Origin: Portulaca oleracea
Taxonomy: Eukaryota > Streptophyta > Magnoliopsida > Caryophyllales > Portulacaceae
DNA: 64,000 bases
Reading direction: 5' to 3'
NCBI GenBank assembly: GCA_029582165.1
Contig: CM055868.1
Location: 17,042,391 to 17,106,390, forward strand
The notes under the pieces: generated by a model
What the model was told of the DNA's origin: nothing
The model's database searches: none
What the model saw: only the letters and a program-made list of their open reading frames with translations
Program-made: the position numbers and the translations under genes
Shown here: one piece after another, positions 1 through 12,103 of the stretch
Layout: every line of letters starts with the position of its first letter
Numbering within the stretch: position 1 is the first letter of the stretch

Positions 1-1196
1 CACCTTATTATCCTTTATCAACTCTAACCATCTCCTTTGTCTTTGATTGAGCTTCTTCTAGGTAAAGATGTATTTGAGGCTTTTGTGATTGGTATAGATC
101 CAGCTCTTTCCTCCATAGAGATAATGCCTCCATATATTCAAGGCAAAAATTACTGCTGCCAACTATAAATCATGGGTTGGATAATTCTGCTCATGAGGTT
201 TGAGTTGCCTTCTTGCATCAATATGCATCCTAATCCTGCTCATGAGGTTTGAGGCATAAGCCACTACCTTCCCTTCTTGCATCAATACGCATCCTAATCC
301 TTGATGTGACGCATGACTGTAGATGTCGAACTCTTTGCTCAGGTCGAGGAGCGTTAAGATAGGGGAAGTGATCAACCTTTCTTTTAAGGTGTCAAAGGCT
401 TGTTGACGCTCTTTTGTCCATTCGATAGGTTGAGAGGTTATTAATAATTGCGTCATTGGCTTGGCTATCTTAGAAAAGTCTTTAACAAACCCTCAATAAT
501 AGCCGGCTAAGCTTAAGAAGCTTATCACTTCTGTGACATTTTTCTGAGCTTGCCATTCTAAGACCGCTTCAATCTTATTTGGATCCACTTTCACTCCGTC
601 CTTGCAAATCAAGTGACCAAGGAAGGGAACTTCTTCCAGCCAAAATTCACAATTTGAAAATTTGGCATAGAGCTTGTGTTCTCTGAGTGTTTCTAACACT
701 TTCTTCAAATGCCCTACATGGTATGCTCTAGACTTAGAGTACACCCGGATTTCATTAATGAAGACTACCATGAACGATCCAAGAATTCGTGGAAAATTAT
801 GTTCATTAAGTCCATGAAAACTGCAGGGGCATTTGTTAACCCAAAGGGCATCACCAAAAACTCGTAATGTCCATAACGAGTTCGGAAAGCCGTTTTATGG
901 GTGTCTTCAGACTTAATTCTTAAATGATGGTACCCGGATCGTAGATCAATCTTTGAGAAGACACTTGCGTCCTTCAATTGGTCAAAGAGATCATCGATGC
1001 GAGGTAATGGGTACTTGTTTTTTATTGTCACTTTATTTAACTCCCTGTAATCTATACAGAGTTGTAAACTTCCATCCTTATTTTTTACGAACAAAACCGG
1101 CGCACCCCAGGGAGATACGCTCGGCCTGACATACTTTTTTCTCAACAACTCGTCTAGCTGTATCTTCAATTCTGCTAATTCTGAAGGAGCCATTCT
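1..1196 (-). pseudogene. Ty3/gypsy reverse transcriptase and RNase H, broken
   Basis: This is the polymerase part of the gypsy element. It would copy element RNA into DNA inside a cytoplasmic particle. About 765-1193 encodes the fingers and palm, with the recognisable stretches [35 protein letters not shown] and [15 protein letters not shown]. About 493-771 continues with the region that should hold the YxDD-box equivalent. There the sequence reads [11 protein letters not shown], so the catalytic aspartate pair is replaced by Asn-Glu. The thumb region (FLGHLICKDGVKVDPNKIEA) follows. About 163-456 begins RNase H ([22 protein letters not shown]). The pieces lie in different frames with stops between them. 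At 183-300 a segment of about 50 bp is partly duplicated in tandem. The first ~160 bases are not assignable. The gene is dead. Confidence 0.85.
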
Positions 1197-1534
1197 ATAT
1201 GGTGCTTGTAAAACCCCGAAAAATTCGATTATTATTAGCGTTAAAATTTCTGACGTGCGTTACTTTCCGTTTATTTATATGATATGTTATCACACGGAGC
1301 TTTTAGGACCGCGAGTGCGTTCGTTAGAATTTTTAGAGTCTTAAAAATATCAGTTAGAGATTTTTGGGTATCGGTTAAAATTAATTGGGATCAGTTGGTA
1401 AAAATCGTTTAAAGAAATGTATTATTTTAGGAAAAGATTAATTTTGGAAGGATGTTACTAACACCTAGGTTTAATTTGTACTAATTTTACCCTAATTTCT
1501 CCCTCTAAGGATACCCTATTTGGGACCCCTACCC

Positions 1535-1545
1535 TTTTTATAATA
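1535..1545 (+). promoter_or_regulatory. TATA box of solo LTR A
   Basis: TTTTTATAATA lies about 330 bp inside the LTR, followed by a CT-rich leader (1580-1640) and a GC-rich block to about 2060. This is the usual U3-R layout of a plant LTR. Activity is not shown. Confidence 0.45.
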
Positions 1546-2395
1546 CCCTAGTTTTATCCATCAGCCGCAAACCCCCCTATTTTATTTTCTCTCTCTCCTT
1601 TCTCTCTCCTCCTCCATATTCTATTTCTTCTTCTTCCTCGCTGCACAACCCGATCACCACGCACCACCACACCAACCACCATACGCCACCTCCTTCCACC
1701 AGCTCTTTCGACCGCCACCACACCATTTCCGGTGACATCGCTCAGAATCACCCCAAAACACCACCTGAACCCTCTGTTCGCCTCGACGCATGGAGCTCCG
1801 ACCCGACGACATCGTCATTTTTCCAAGACCATCGAACCATCGCCGAACCCCTAACTCCGCGACCTCCTTTGACCACCGAAAATCTCCTCCCGTCGACCAC
1901 CCACTCGGCGACCCCCAAATCGTTGCTCTGGTTGGTTGCCGCTCGACTTCGTCCTCGTCGCCGCCAACACCGGAACCACCAAGCCGCCACTTGGGAGCTC
2001 CACCGACGCCGCTTGGTCCGGACGCCCTCACCGCCTCCGATCGTCGTCCGCTTTGCCCAGAAAGCCTTGCACCTGTTTTATTGTTTCTTCCTGTTTGAGA
2101 GCATTGTACTCTATTATGTCTATGTTTATTAGTATAATTGGGTGATTGTGTGTCATTAGCAGTAGTATCATGATGAAGTTAGATTAGTAGTATCATTATG
2201 TTTATGTTTAGTAGTATACTGATTAGTTGTGTTTCAATAGTATTAGTATCATGTTTAGGTTTATGAGTAGTATTATGGGTAGGTTTATGTTTACGATTAG
2301 GTTATTATTGTTATGATGTTTTTTTTATCATTATTATTCTCCTACAATCAGATTTTCTGTGATTTATATTGTTATTACACATCCTTGACATTTCG

Positions 2396-2424
2396 TATTA
2401 TTATTATTATTATTATTATTATTA
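2396..2424. repeat. (ATT)n microsatellite in solo LTR A
   Basis: About nine ATT units in a longer ATT-rich stretch (2160-3250). The inverted sister LTR has a matching (AAT)n run at 10782-10812, so the microsatellite is a family feature. Confidence 0.9.
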
Positions 2425-3925
2425 AGTTCATAATTTTATTACTTAGTTCTTTTTTTTAGTTTCGTAAATTTATTATTTAGTTTTCATAAGTTATCGAGGT
2501 TCGTATTATATTAGTATTATTAAGTTTCGTAATTTTATTATTAAGTTTTATATTATTATTATCAAGATTTTCGTAATAATATAAGTTTGTGATATTAGTA
2601 GTTTTCATATTATTATTATGAATACTAAGTTTTTCAAATGATTACAAGTGTGGTATTATTACTAGTACTAATTAATAAGTTTTGAAATTTCTATTATGTT
2701 CCAAGAGGTTACTAAGTTACTTATTAATTGTATTTTTTTTTAAGGTCATATTTTGATAAGTTTCCATTTTATCATTATTATGTATATTATTATTATTAGT
2801 ATCTAGTTTCGTATTATGGTATTAAGTTTATGATGTTAGTAAGTTTCATATGGCTATTTTCATAATATTGCTAATATTAAGTTTGTACTATTATTTTATG
2901 TACCTATTAATATTAATAAGTTTCCTGTTATTATTATAAAGTTCATGTTATTGGTTTCATGTTATTATTGTAGAGTTTCATGTTATTGTGATTATTATAA
3001 GGTTTCGTGTTATTACTATTATTATTATAAAGTTTCGTATTATTATTATTATTATAGAGTTTCATGTAATTGTTTTAAAGTTCATGATTAGTATTAAAAG
3101 TTTCACATTATTAGTAGCAAAGTTTCATATGTCTTAGTATTAAAGTCTCATATACTTTGGTATTAAAGTTTTTATAAAGTTTTCATGTTGTTATGTGGTA
3201 ATACGAATATTATATTCCAAAAACCCTACGTATTATTATTATTAAAGTATGAGTATCGGGTTGTGGTTTTAAATATATTGCTCTGATTTTATTATATTAC
3301 CTTTAGAAAAGGTGTGCCGTGATGTTTGGGATTTCTTAATAGTTATGCTCAATGCATGGCTAATTGAAGGCTAAGGTTGGGGTATGGTAGGATTCGTACA
3401 TAACTAACTTTCGTAGAAGTCGAGTTTAATTTTAGAAGTTTATATTCGAATTCTAGGTTTGAGCGAGACGACGCGATAGTTAGCTCCCGTGTGTAAGTGT
3501 TGCAGTAAAGAGAACCTGTTCAGGTAATGTCTATGCCCTAATCCCTATTGGATGCTCTTGAACTGTTTTAAGTGTTTTTACTGTATTTTGGAACATGCAT
3601 CCTGATTGGGACCTTATAACTAGACTGTCTGTTTGCTGTGAAAGTTAAGCTCCTTGTTTTATCAATTATGGACAGTCTTTTGGCTTTAATGTTGTAAGTT
3701 TTGGTTTTGGAAATGGATTGGATGAGTATGGTTGGATCTGAAATTATTAACCTGACTAAATCAATGGATATGAGATAAAAGCAGGTTCGGGCAGTCTTCC
3801 CTTAGACCAGGTGGAACCTGTGAGGGGGACTGTCAAGAGACCAGGTAATGCCTGGTAATGTGGTTGTGAGTATGCGCTGATCAATCGAATGGAATTGTTT
3901 TTGCGAGTCCGTGGGACTCCGAAGA

Positions 3926-3964
3926 AAGGAAAAGAAAAGAAAAGAAAAGAAAAGAAAAGAAAAG
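3926..3964. repeat. (AAAAG)n microsatellite in solo LTR A
   Basis: About seven AAAAG units. On both sides are short inverted motifs of the form GAGTCC-n-GGACTC (3905-3921, 3984-4000, 4015-4030). Confidence 0.9.
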
Positions 3965-4533
3965 TATTGAGATATGTTTATGAGAGTCCTTGGGACTCCG
4001 AAGTAAGTTCTGCGAGTCTTTGACTCCGAGGGGTAGTGTGGAAATATGGAAATTGGTAAAGTTGAACAGTGAAAATCGTTTGTGAAATGTTGAACTGTTT
4101 TTCCCCTTCCCTTAAAATTATTGAAATGAATTGTATAATGGTTTTAAACTGTTAGGGGTAGACATTATTGAGGTTTCCCCCTCATGTTTGTAATGTTTTG
4201 CTTTCAGGTGAAGGCTTTTGTGATGGGGACGGGAACTAGAAGTGAGGACGTTAGTCTAGAAGTTAGAAGTTTTGAGAATATAGCTTTGTTCGTGTTTTAG
4301 AATTGAAATCAGTAAATGTTTAGTATGTGTTGTCTCAAAATTCGAGTTTTTTCCGTTTGTAAAATTGAAGTAAATAATTAGTAGTTGTTAGTTCATCTTT
4401 CTTGCCTTGTATTCCTTCGGGGATACGGCAGCAACGCCCAAGTGAAAAAAAATGAGTCTTCCGCTGTTAATGTTAGTCAACGTTTGACTTTGATCGTTAA
4501 GTTGGAATTGAATTTTCGGGGCGTTACAGTGCT

Positions 4534-5990
4534 TTAGATATTGGGACTGGTCCTGACACCAAATCTATTTTGAATTCAACTTCCCTAGCCGGAGGAAATC
4601 TGGGGATTTCTACAAGGAAAACATCCTCATATTCTCTTACTACCTCGATCTGAGGGATTTGCTCCTTAATTTCGGCCTTCTCTTATAGAAACCATAGGTA
4701 TCCGTGGTTAGCTGCTTCCCTTGAACATCATATGCTTGGCCCCGCACTGGGTCGGTTCCCTTGAACGTAGACTCGCTTACCTTGATTATTAGCTATGCTG
4801 ACACGGTACTTTTGGCAATCAATGCGAGCTCAATGTTGATGAAGCCAATCCATTCCAAGGATTACATCGTACTCCGTGAGGCCGAAGACTACCAAATTGG
4901 CTGGGAACTCCTTCTTCTTTATCTTGATTGGGTAACCCGCATACGCTTGGTGGCAATGGACTTGCTGTCCATTGGGTAGTTCTACTATTATAGCCGTGGG
5001 TCTCTCATAAGCACTCATTTCTAAATGTTGAGCTATTTGTGGTGTCGTAAAAGAGTGCGATGCCCCAGTATCAAATAACACATTCAAGGTTGCAGAATTT
5101 ATTCTTAAGGTACTTGTAATAACCGTACCTGCTGCTATAGCCTCCTGGCTGGTGGTTTCATAGACTCTTCCAGGGGCCGCTGGACGAAATCCATCCTTGG
5201 GCTGGCTTGGTCCTTTGGGCTGGTTCTGACCCTTCCCTTTCTTTGGGCAGTTGGAGGCCCAATGGTCGCTTCCTTCGTACCAATAACTCTTGTTAGTTCC
5301 AATTCTGCACTCTTGGGTAGTGTGGTTGGTTCTTCCACACCTTGGAGGACCCTTTGATAGAGTGCGCCCCTCAGGCCTCCTCGACTTTTTGTTGTAAGCA
5401 CTTCCATTTCTCTGATCATTCCACCTTTTCTTATGAGGGGGTTCAAAAGTTGTCCTCAGCTCGTTCTCAACTCTTTCAATTTCTGGTGCCTTCTCGTACA
5501 TCTTCTGGCACGTGGTGAATTCTTGTGAGGCCAAGTTTCTTCAGATGTAAGGTGCTAGAACTTCCCCAAATCGTTTCATTCTCATCAGCTCGTTTGGCAC
5601 ATAGTCTTTAGCAAAACGGTCCAGTTCATTGAACTTGTTCATGTAGTGCATCACACTTGATCCCCCTTACTTCAGTTTTCGAATTCTTTCTATTTAATCC
5701 TTCGCACGTGCACAGGGTAGAAATGGTTTCTCAGTTCCTCTACAAACATTTCCCATGACCACTCATTGATGGTATGCTTTGTTTTTACGGTACCCCACCA
5801 AACATCCGCTTCTCCTGCTAGATAGAATGTGGCTATCACGACTTTCTTGGTGTTGGGTACTTCTAAAATGTCAAAAATCTTTTCCATGTGCCGGAGCCAA
5901 TCTTCTAACATAGCAGGCTCCATTTCACCCTTGTAAGGTCTTACCCTGTGCTTGGCCACTCTTTCCATTAGTCTCCCATTAGTATGGACT
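4534..5990 (-). pseudogene. Ty3/gypsy gag-protease, broken
   Basis: This is the 5' coding half of the minus-strand gypsy element. About 5690-5968 encodes the capsid-type Retrotrans_gag domain (LEDWLRHMEKIFDILEVP, then FYLAGEADVWWGTV). A frameshifted stretch (5535-5690) leads into 4830-5534, which holds a degenerate zinc knuckle (YEGSDHWASNCPKK, first cysteines lost) and a retropepsin-like protease with the intact active-site motif LFDTGASHSFTT and the later ILGMDWL motif. About 4534-4830 links the protease to RT and carries stops. The next bases belong to solo LTR A, and the RT resumes beyond it. Gag would package the RNA and the protease would cut the polyprotein; neither product is now made intact. 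Confidence 0.85.
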
Positions 5991-6029
5991 TAAGGCCTTA
6001 CCCTTTTTTCATGTTAAACTCATTCATTA

Positions 6030-6440
6030 GGGTCATATTATGGGTTATGTGAGGTCAAATGGGGCTTACTTTCTTAAGGAGTATGGTGGGTAACCCTCAC
6101 TACAATACTCCTAAGGAAGGGCTCCCATGGCTCCAACAATCCCCTTAAGTCCATATTATTATTAATGTCATCTATGGGTTAAGCAAGGCCAATTGGGGCT
6201 TTCAAATTATCTAGGGAGAAGGTGGGTAATCCTCGCTACATAACTCCCATGATAATGCTCCCATGACTTATGCTTTCCCCTTTTAATTCCATATTATTAA
6301 AGTCGATTTGAGGGTTGAGCTAGCCCAATAAGGCTTATCTTGCCAAAGGAGTAAGGTGGGTAGTCCTCACTACATAACTCTAATGGAAGAGCACCCATGG
6401 GTTAAGCTTCTTCTCTTAGGTCCATATTAAGGTGATTCAT
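6030..6440. repeat. Tandem repeat, ~133 bp unit, ~3 copies, in gypsy leader
   Basis: Three diverged units can be aligned from the shared series GGTGGGTAA/GTCCTC...CTACAT...CTCCCATG...CCATATTA, with starts near 6037, 6170 and 6303. They lie between the gag start and the probable primer-binding site of the minus-strand gypsy element, that is in its untranslated leader. Confidence 0.75.
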
Positions 6441-6904
6441 AGTAGGGGAAGGGGAGTACTTTCTCATTAATCCCTTAGTTCCCATTACAAGTACATTGAG
6501 TTATTAATGATGGAAATAAAACTGGAGTCCAAATCATAAAGGGAAGTGGAAATTCTATGTACTTAGTTTAAGTCTTTATTTAACTCTTCTTGCAATAGGC
6601 CCTTGGCTCCCATATTATCATGCCCATGCCTCCATGCCTTCCATCCTTGAAGGTCACTTCATATCAAGTCTCCTTTGAAGGACTAGTACCTAAGAGGGGG
6701 ATATAAACATGGATTAGCCAAAGGTAAGTACGGAGATGTAAAACATCATAAACATATACATATAGAGCATGAAGCATGCTTATGATTTCATGACCTACAT
6801 GGCTAATGCTCATAAAATGGCTTGATCAACCACTTGGATGTCCATGATGTCCCTATAGGATTTCTTTGTTGAGGATCCTCATACATAAACCATGATGCCT
6901 ACTT

Positions 6905-8260
6905 AGTGGTACCACTTATCATAACCTTGTCATATGACCAAGGGACTTAATTTGAGAACCATAGAAGAATCATAAAAGAACCATAAATCCATAAAAACGA
7001 GTGTGCCTTAGAGACCATCACTCTTGTCATGTGTAGGACTTTTAAAGAACCATTGTACCTATGGGGACTTACTAAGGATGATTCAAGACCATCAACAACA
7101 TGCCATGAATGTATGATATGATGATGATAATATGAACACATGAAGTTAGCATGACTCATAATTTTTCATATTATGAACCCAAAATCATGTTCCATTTTGT
7201 CATACAACAAGGGTAACAAGAATATCATCATGTGAAAGGAGAATCATTATCTACTTAATATCTTTGGGACTTATTTTCATGTGTTTAGAATTAAAAGTTA
7301 GTATCATCAATATGTATTCATCCATCCACATATAGCATTTAAACATAAAACACGAGTCTTATTAAATATAATTAACCAACTAATAAAAATTTGCATAAAT
7401 GGAATGATGTTCAGCCCTTATGGCCCTTTCTTAGACACTCCACACATATTTCATTAGGGCTGAAAATCTTGATCTCCATACCTTGATCTCCTTGAGGTTT
7501 TCGGTATCATGAAAATTATATTAATTAGCTAAGATTAGAACCACAATCGTACATGTAAAAGCCTTGATTAAAACTGATTTTTTTGTTGGTTTTTAACTAG
7601 GTATGGCTGCTGGAATTTTTAAAGAAACCATTCTAGCTCTTGCTTGGGTTCTAGCAAAAGTGTAATTAAAAGACAACTCATTTTTAATCTTGAACAAAGC
7701 TACTTTTAACAAATAATCAATTCATTGGTCTTAAAACCCTTTTATTTATAGATTCAAAGCATATTATTGAAGAACTCCCCTTAAGAACATCCATTTCCAA
7801 ACATTGGGTCAAACTCGTTTTTTTGACAGAAAAATAAGTTTTCTTACCTTGTTTTGTTCATATTCGTTCACCCTCTATACAAACGATTTGAGGTTCATTC
7901 CACTTGGAAAAGTTCCGTCTATGAGTCTAGTTTAACCCCATATTTTTATTTTATTTTTAAAAGTTACCAATTAATACAGTTTTTACAAAATCCGAACCTA
8001 TGTTAGAATAGACGTGAATCTAGAAAGGGGCTGGTTTTTGCTCTATAACTTACTGCCCTATATTTTTTTTGCAAAATGAATTTTTCAGTGGGTTTATAGA
8101 CATCTAAACTACAACTTTCATGTTGAAATTTTTTCTAAAATTTGATTTTATCATAAGGATATTTAAGTTACGAAAAACTCAAAAACTCGGTTGTGTAAAG
8201 CAAGTAAAACTTCTTCTTGGGCCTACATGGTAGCCGAGTTATGAGGTTTCTAAGGGATAT
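6905..8260 (-). mobile_element. Probable 5' LTR of the gypsy element
   Basis: At 6907-6917 the sequence GTGGTACCACTT resembles, on the minus strand, a decayed initiator-Met primer site (TGGTATCAGAGC type). This would put the 5' LTR at about 6918-8260. The stretch has no coding potential. Its AT-rich text with gagttatgagg-type and ACTTTCATGTTGAAATTT segments is typical of LTR U3 regions. Neither end is sharply defined, because the right side joins copia debris near 8340. Confidence 0.35.
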
Positions 8261-8339
8261 TTTTCTATAATTTTTAATACTACTTTAACACCTAGATTAA
8301 GTGTGAAGAAATAAAAATCGAATTAGAGCGCATTCGGAT

Positions 8340-8537
8340 GCGTCACTGGGATAGACTTTTGAATAATAAGACTTTGAAACATATGATGTCTGCAAAGCAT
8401 GAATGTACCTTTTACAAGAAAGGGTAACCGTGCCAACAAACACTTATGCATATGGATGTATGTAGTCCAATTGATCACAAGTACAAGGGATGAATTACTT
8501 CAAATCTTCAAAGATGAACAAAATAACACATGGTGAT
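8340..8537 (+). pseudogene. Ty1/copia integrase fragment 1, left part
   Basis: In changing plus-strand frames the sequence shows the GAG-pre-integrase and integrase start of a copia element: ETYDVCKA, then VPFTRKGNRANKHL, then HMDVCSPI and YFKSSK. These match the consecutive blocks of the family (zinc-finger-like HHCC region followed by the catalytic core). The fragment stops at the target site of solo LTR B and continues in register at 12104. Several frameshifts and stops make it a pseudogene. Confidence 0.65.
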
Positions 8538-9042
8538 TGTAACGCCCCGAAAATTCAATTATAGAAAAGTCAAAGTCAAACTAACGTTAACAGACAAATT
8601 AGCGGAAGACTCAAAACTTTTATTGGGCGTCACTGCCGTATCCCCAAAGGAACATAAGGCGAGAAGGAAACTACAACTGTCTGATAACGGTAAACCAACT
8701 GACAAACTCAAATAAAGAAAACAAACTTAGCAACCCTATCTTCAAGTCTTTCAAAAGGAAACATAACATAAAAGATAGCTTCTAAACATGTCGTCCTCAC
8801 TTCTAATTCCCTTCCCCAACATATAGAGCTTCACCTGAAAACAAAACATTTCGAAAATGAGGGGGAAATCTCAATAATGTCTACCCTTAACGTTAAAAAC
8901 AAGTTAAGTTCATTTCAATTCATTTGAGGGAGAGGGAACAAGTCAAACCATTTCACAAACCTTTAACCCTTAACTGTTTTCCTCAAACCAACCAATCCAT
9001 ATTTTATTATGCGGGCGGGATACCACATCCCTTAGAGTAACA

Positions 9043-9145
9043 TCGCCTACCACAGGCATCAAGAGTTCGCCTACCACAGGCATAGGCATCAAAATTCGCC
9101 TACCACAGGCATCAAAATTCGCCTACCATAGGCATCAAAATATTC
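9043..9145. repeat. Minisatellite with CGCCTACCACAGGCATCA core
   Basis: Four units of 23-29 bp, each containing the short palindrome GCCTaccacAGGC. They start at about 9044, 9068, 9097 and 9120. Solo LTR A has only loosely similar text at the equivalent place, so the array expanded in this copy. Confidence 0.9.
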
Positions 9146-10781
9146 TATCCTATATCCGGGAAGAAGCCCTGATCTCCTGGTCTATAACCCGGCAGGATAC
9201 CAAATCCTGAACTCCGAGTTATGCCCCGAAACCCGCTTAATGTTTCACTTTGAATTATTAGTATCTTATGCAAAACTCAACTCACAACTCTCAAGTCAAA
9301 CCCAAACCAGGTTATCAAAACCAGTAAGAAAACCACTAATAAAAGACCATCTCAATTTCTCAACTCAATAAATCAAAGTATAATAATTACAAACAATTAT
9401 CCAAAACAGATGGTCACATTTGCACATAAAGTCCCCTTTCGGGATGCAATTCTCAAAACAGAATAGAAAACATTAAAACACATTTAAAGAGCATCCCTGT
9501 GGGGATTAGAGCATAGACATTACCTGGTTAACTTCACTTCACAGCAAAAACAAACACACTTGAGCTCACTAACGACGCGAATCAGCTCGGGCCTAAAATA
9601 GAAATAATTATTCTAATCAAAACGCGCCCTTCGTAGTTAGTATTAATTACCTTCTACCTAACCCTCCCCTAGGAACACTATAGGTTCCTATCAATCATGA
9701 ATTCACACTTTAAAATACCTAACACATTCCAAGTAATCACGTAACAAGATCAAAACATCATTTTCACTCAACAACATTTTTATTAATAAATAACATCAAT
9801 AAGACAGGTTACAACATCCACATAAAAAGGGTCAAAACTTGACTTCCCGACATCCTATGGGTCTGGTTTTGGACTTTTCGGAAACCTCGAGATGTCTATT
9901 AAAACTCTTAAGTTGAACTCGAGACCCAACACACGCTTTAAGATCCTCAAAAATAGTCATTTTTCCAAACTATCCAGATCTGACCTTGGTCTGGTAATCG
10001 GGGTATAACTCGACTTATAAAATTCCAAAGTCCGATCCGTAAAATTCATATGAAAGCTAACATCTAAGGAGACCTCCAGTTCAAAGTGTTCGATCAAAGG
10101 ACGACTATATCTCTCATGGTGATCCATTCTTTACACATCATCGAAACTGTCCCGTCCCCGGCTCCTATATAGTTGGTAATTTCGGTTCTACCGTTCACCA
10201 TTCGATCCCAGGGTCCCAATTTGGACTTAAAACAGTAACTAAGGGTAAGGGTACTTAATCTAATCCAACCAAGCTCCAAAAGCTACCACTTATAACCAAA
10301 TCATTTAAACCTTTTTAGGTAAAGAACTTGATAATAGCATAATAATACTGCAAGCACGTAATAATAACATAATAATGATATAAATGCGTAAAGTTTAAAA
10401 CTTTATTAAACATAAATATTATAAAACATATAAAACAATCAAAGAAGTTTTAGAATTCTCTTTAGGTAATTACAACATAAATTTTCACAAAGAAAACCCG
10501 ATAGTAACGTATTAATAATATATACACGTAATAATCACATAGTAATAACATAATTACGTAAACTTTGAAACTTTAATAAATATAATACATTACAAAATTA
10601 TAGAAAACAGAAGCAGGGGGTTTTAGAACACCTTTTCATAAAATACAACATGACTTTTAATTACTTATAACATAGTTTTAACGTATAAAATGAATACTTA
10701 ATTTAAAACAAATAAATCATAAAGTAGAACTATAATTAAGCAATATATTCATGAATATGAATCCAAACCATATTAAAACAC

Positions 10782-10812
10782 AAATAATAATAATAATAAT
10801 AATAATAATAAT
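10782..10812. repeat. (AAT)n microsatellite in solo LTR B
   Basis: About ten AAT units next to the GC-rich block, equivalent to the (ATT)n run in LTR A. Confidence 0.9.
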
Positions 10813-12103
10813 CAAACGAATAGTTAAGAAGCAAGATTAACATGTATATATGGATTACGTACGTATCCATAGCACAGCAGCATGCATATTACTACCAACA
10901 CACAGTGAGGACCAAAGATGAAGTTTATACCCAAAAACAAGAGAGGAAGGAAGCTGAGGCGGCTGGCTGGAGGCGGCGGCGGCGGCTCCGGGACGACAAC
11001 AAGGTGGTGGGGTGCGACGAACGTCCCAACAGCAGCAAGAAACAAGCTTTGTTACGCGGCTCGGTGGCTCGGGGTTGTGGTTTGGTGGTGAGGGCGGCTG
11101 AGCGGTAGCCTCCGGTGGCCTGTGCGCCGACTTTTGACATCGGATCAGTGACAACGGGCGGTCTCGGTGGTGGCGGGGTTGGCCGTTATCGCGGGTCGAA
11201 AGCAGCAGCATCACCAGTGGTCGTCTTCCTCTCGTTCTGGGCGACGACCACGATGGACGCCGGCAACAGTGGAGGCGCGGCGGTCGTCTGACGTGGAAGG
11301 GCGGCGGCCTTCGGTCTGTGTGGTGGTGCGCGGCGACATCAATTGTTGACGACGCGATGGGGCAATAACCGAGCGGAGGGGGAGGAAGAAAATCGAAAGT
11401 GAGAGAAGAGGGGAAGTAGGGAAAGTTGTGTTGGTTCGTGGTGGCTGCAGGGGTTTGAGGTGGTGGCCGGTGACGGTCCGGCGACAGCTGCTGCGGTGGT
11501 TGAGATGAAACGGTAGAGAGTGCGAGAGAGGAAAGAGAGAGTAAAGAAAGTAGGGAGGAGTGTCGTGTGTTTGTTTGTGACTTAGGTTAATTAGCCTTCA
11601 TTAAACTCTAATCCTCCCTTTCCTAACTGATTAAGATCCTAATCCAACTCTAACATAACTTCCTAACTGACTAACAAATCAAATCATACCCAATTCTAAC
11701 TAAGATGAACTTTACCCCTACTAATACTCCTAATTAATCCTACTAGTTAATACTAATACTAATACTACTTCTAATAACTAGCACTAATAATAATAATAAA
11801 AAAAAGACACATTATAATAATCACCTAATAGTAATAATAATCATATAACAATAATAATCAGGTATAGTACTAACAATAATAATCATAATTGTAATCATGA
11901 TAATAATAATAGTAATAATACTAATAATAACAATGACAACCCATGATATTACCAATACACCCTTGTTAGTCCCTCACGATCCTACGAGCTCAAGTGTTAG
12001 CAAAAATAAACACAAACGAATAATAATAAATAACAAAGTCAAACATAATATACTAACGACGTCACGGTCAACATCTTTGGATTTTTCGGGGTTTTACAGT
12101 GAT

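Larger units (their letters stand above)
1207..4528 (+). mobile_element. Solo LTR A, 3.3 kb, inserted in the gypsy element
   Basis: The segment starts TGTAAAACCCCGAAAAAT and ends TTTTCGGGGCGTTACA, so it has TG...CA ends that are partly inverted copies. It is flanked by the 5 bp duplication GTGCT at 1202-1206 and 4529-4533. It contains no coding domain and no second LTR, so a solo LTR left by LTR-LTR recombination is the simplest reading. Sequence on both sides belongs to one gypsy element (protease on the right, RT on the left). A sister copy lies inverted at 8538-12098. A TATA motif followed by a CT-rich and then GC-rich stretch near the left end indicates plus-strand sense. Long LTRs of this type occur in Tekay-like elements; the lineage is inference. 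Confidence 0.85.
1..8260 (-). mobile_element. Ty3/gypsy element remnant, chromovirus-like, truncated by left edge
   Basis: Read on the minus strand, the order is gag, zinc-knuckle region, aspartic protease, reverse transcriptase and the start of RNase H, which is the Ty3/gypsy order. The gag and protease style resembles the Tekay/Del group of chromoviruses; that assignment is inference. The element is split between protease and RT by the solo LTR at 1207-4528, and the two halves are collinear on either side. Stops and frameshifts run throughout. The right limit near 8260 is approximate, and integrase and the 3' LTR would lie beyond the left edge. Confidence 0.7.
8538..12098 (-). mobile_element. 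Solo LTR B, 3.56 kb, same family as LTR A, inverted
   Basis: In plus-strand reading it starts TGTAACGCCCCGAAAATT and ends TTTTTCGGGGTTTTACA, the reverse complement of the ends of LTR A. The 5 bp duplication GTGAT flanks it (8533-8537 and 12099-12103). It has no coding domain. A GC-rich block at 10930-11570 matches the position of the GC-rich block of LTR A, and the segment around 8600-8670 (cgtcactgccgtatcccc) mirrors 4400-4440 of LTR A. Open frames in the GC-rich block are low-complexity and not supported as genes. It interrupts the copia integrase fragment, whose frame-independent homology resumes at 12104. Confidence 0.85.

Noticed and set aside
1554..2145. Overlapping GC-rich open frames on both strands in solo LTR A
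   Set aside because: Low-complexity Pro/Arg/Ser translations with no domain, in several frames at once; the sister LTR has different translations at the same place.
1..8260. Endogenous pararetrovirus instead of a gypsy element
   Set aside because: The gag, protease and RT blocks and the lack of movement-protein or coat-protein signatures fit an LTR retrotransposon.
9043..9145. CRISPR-like spaced repeats
   Set aside because: Units are directly adjacent with almost no spacer, in a plant LTR; this is a minisatellite.
10824..11349. GC-rich open frames in solo LTR B
   Set aside because: The same reason; they lie in the LTR leader block and no protein is conserved between the two LTRs.
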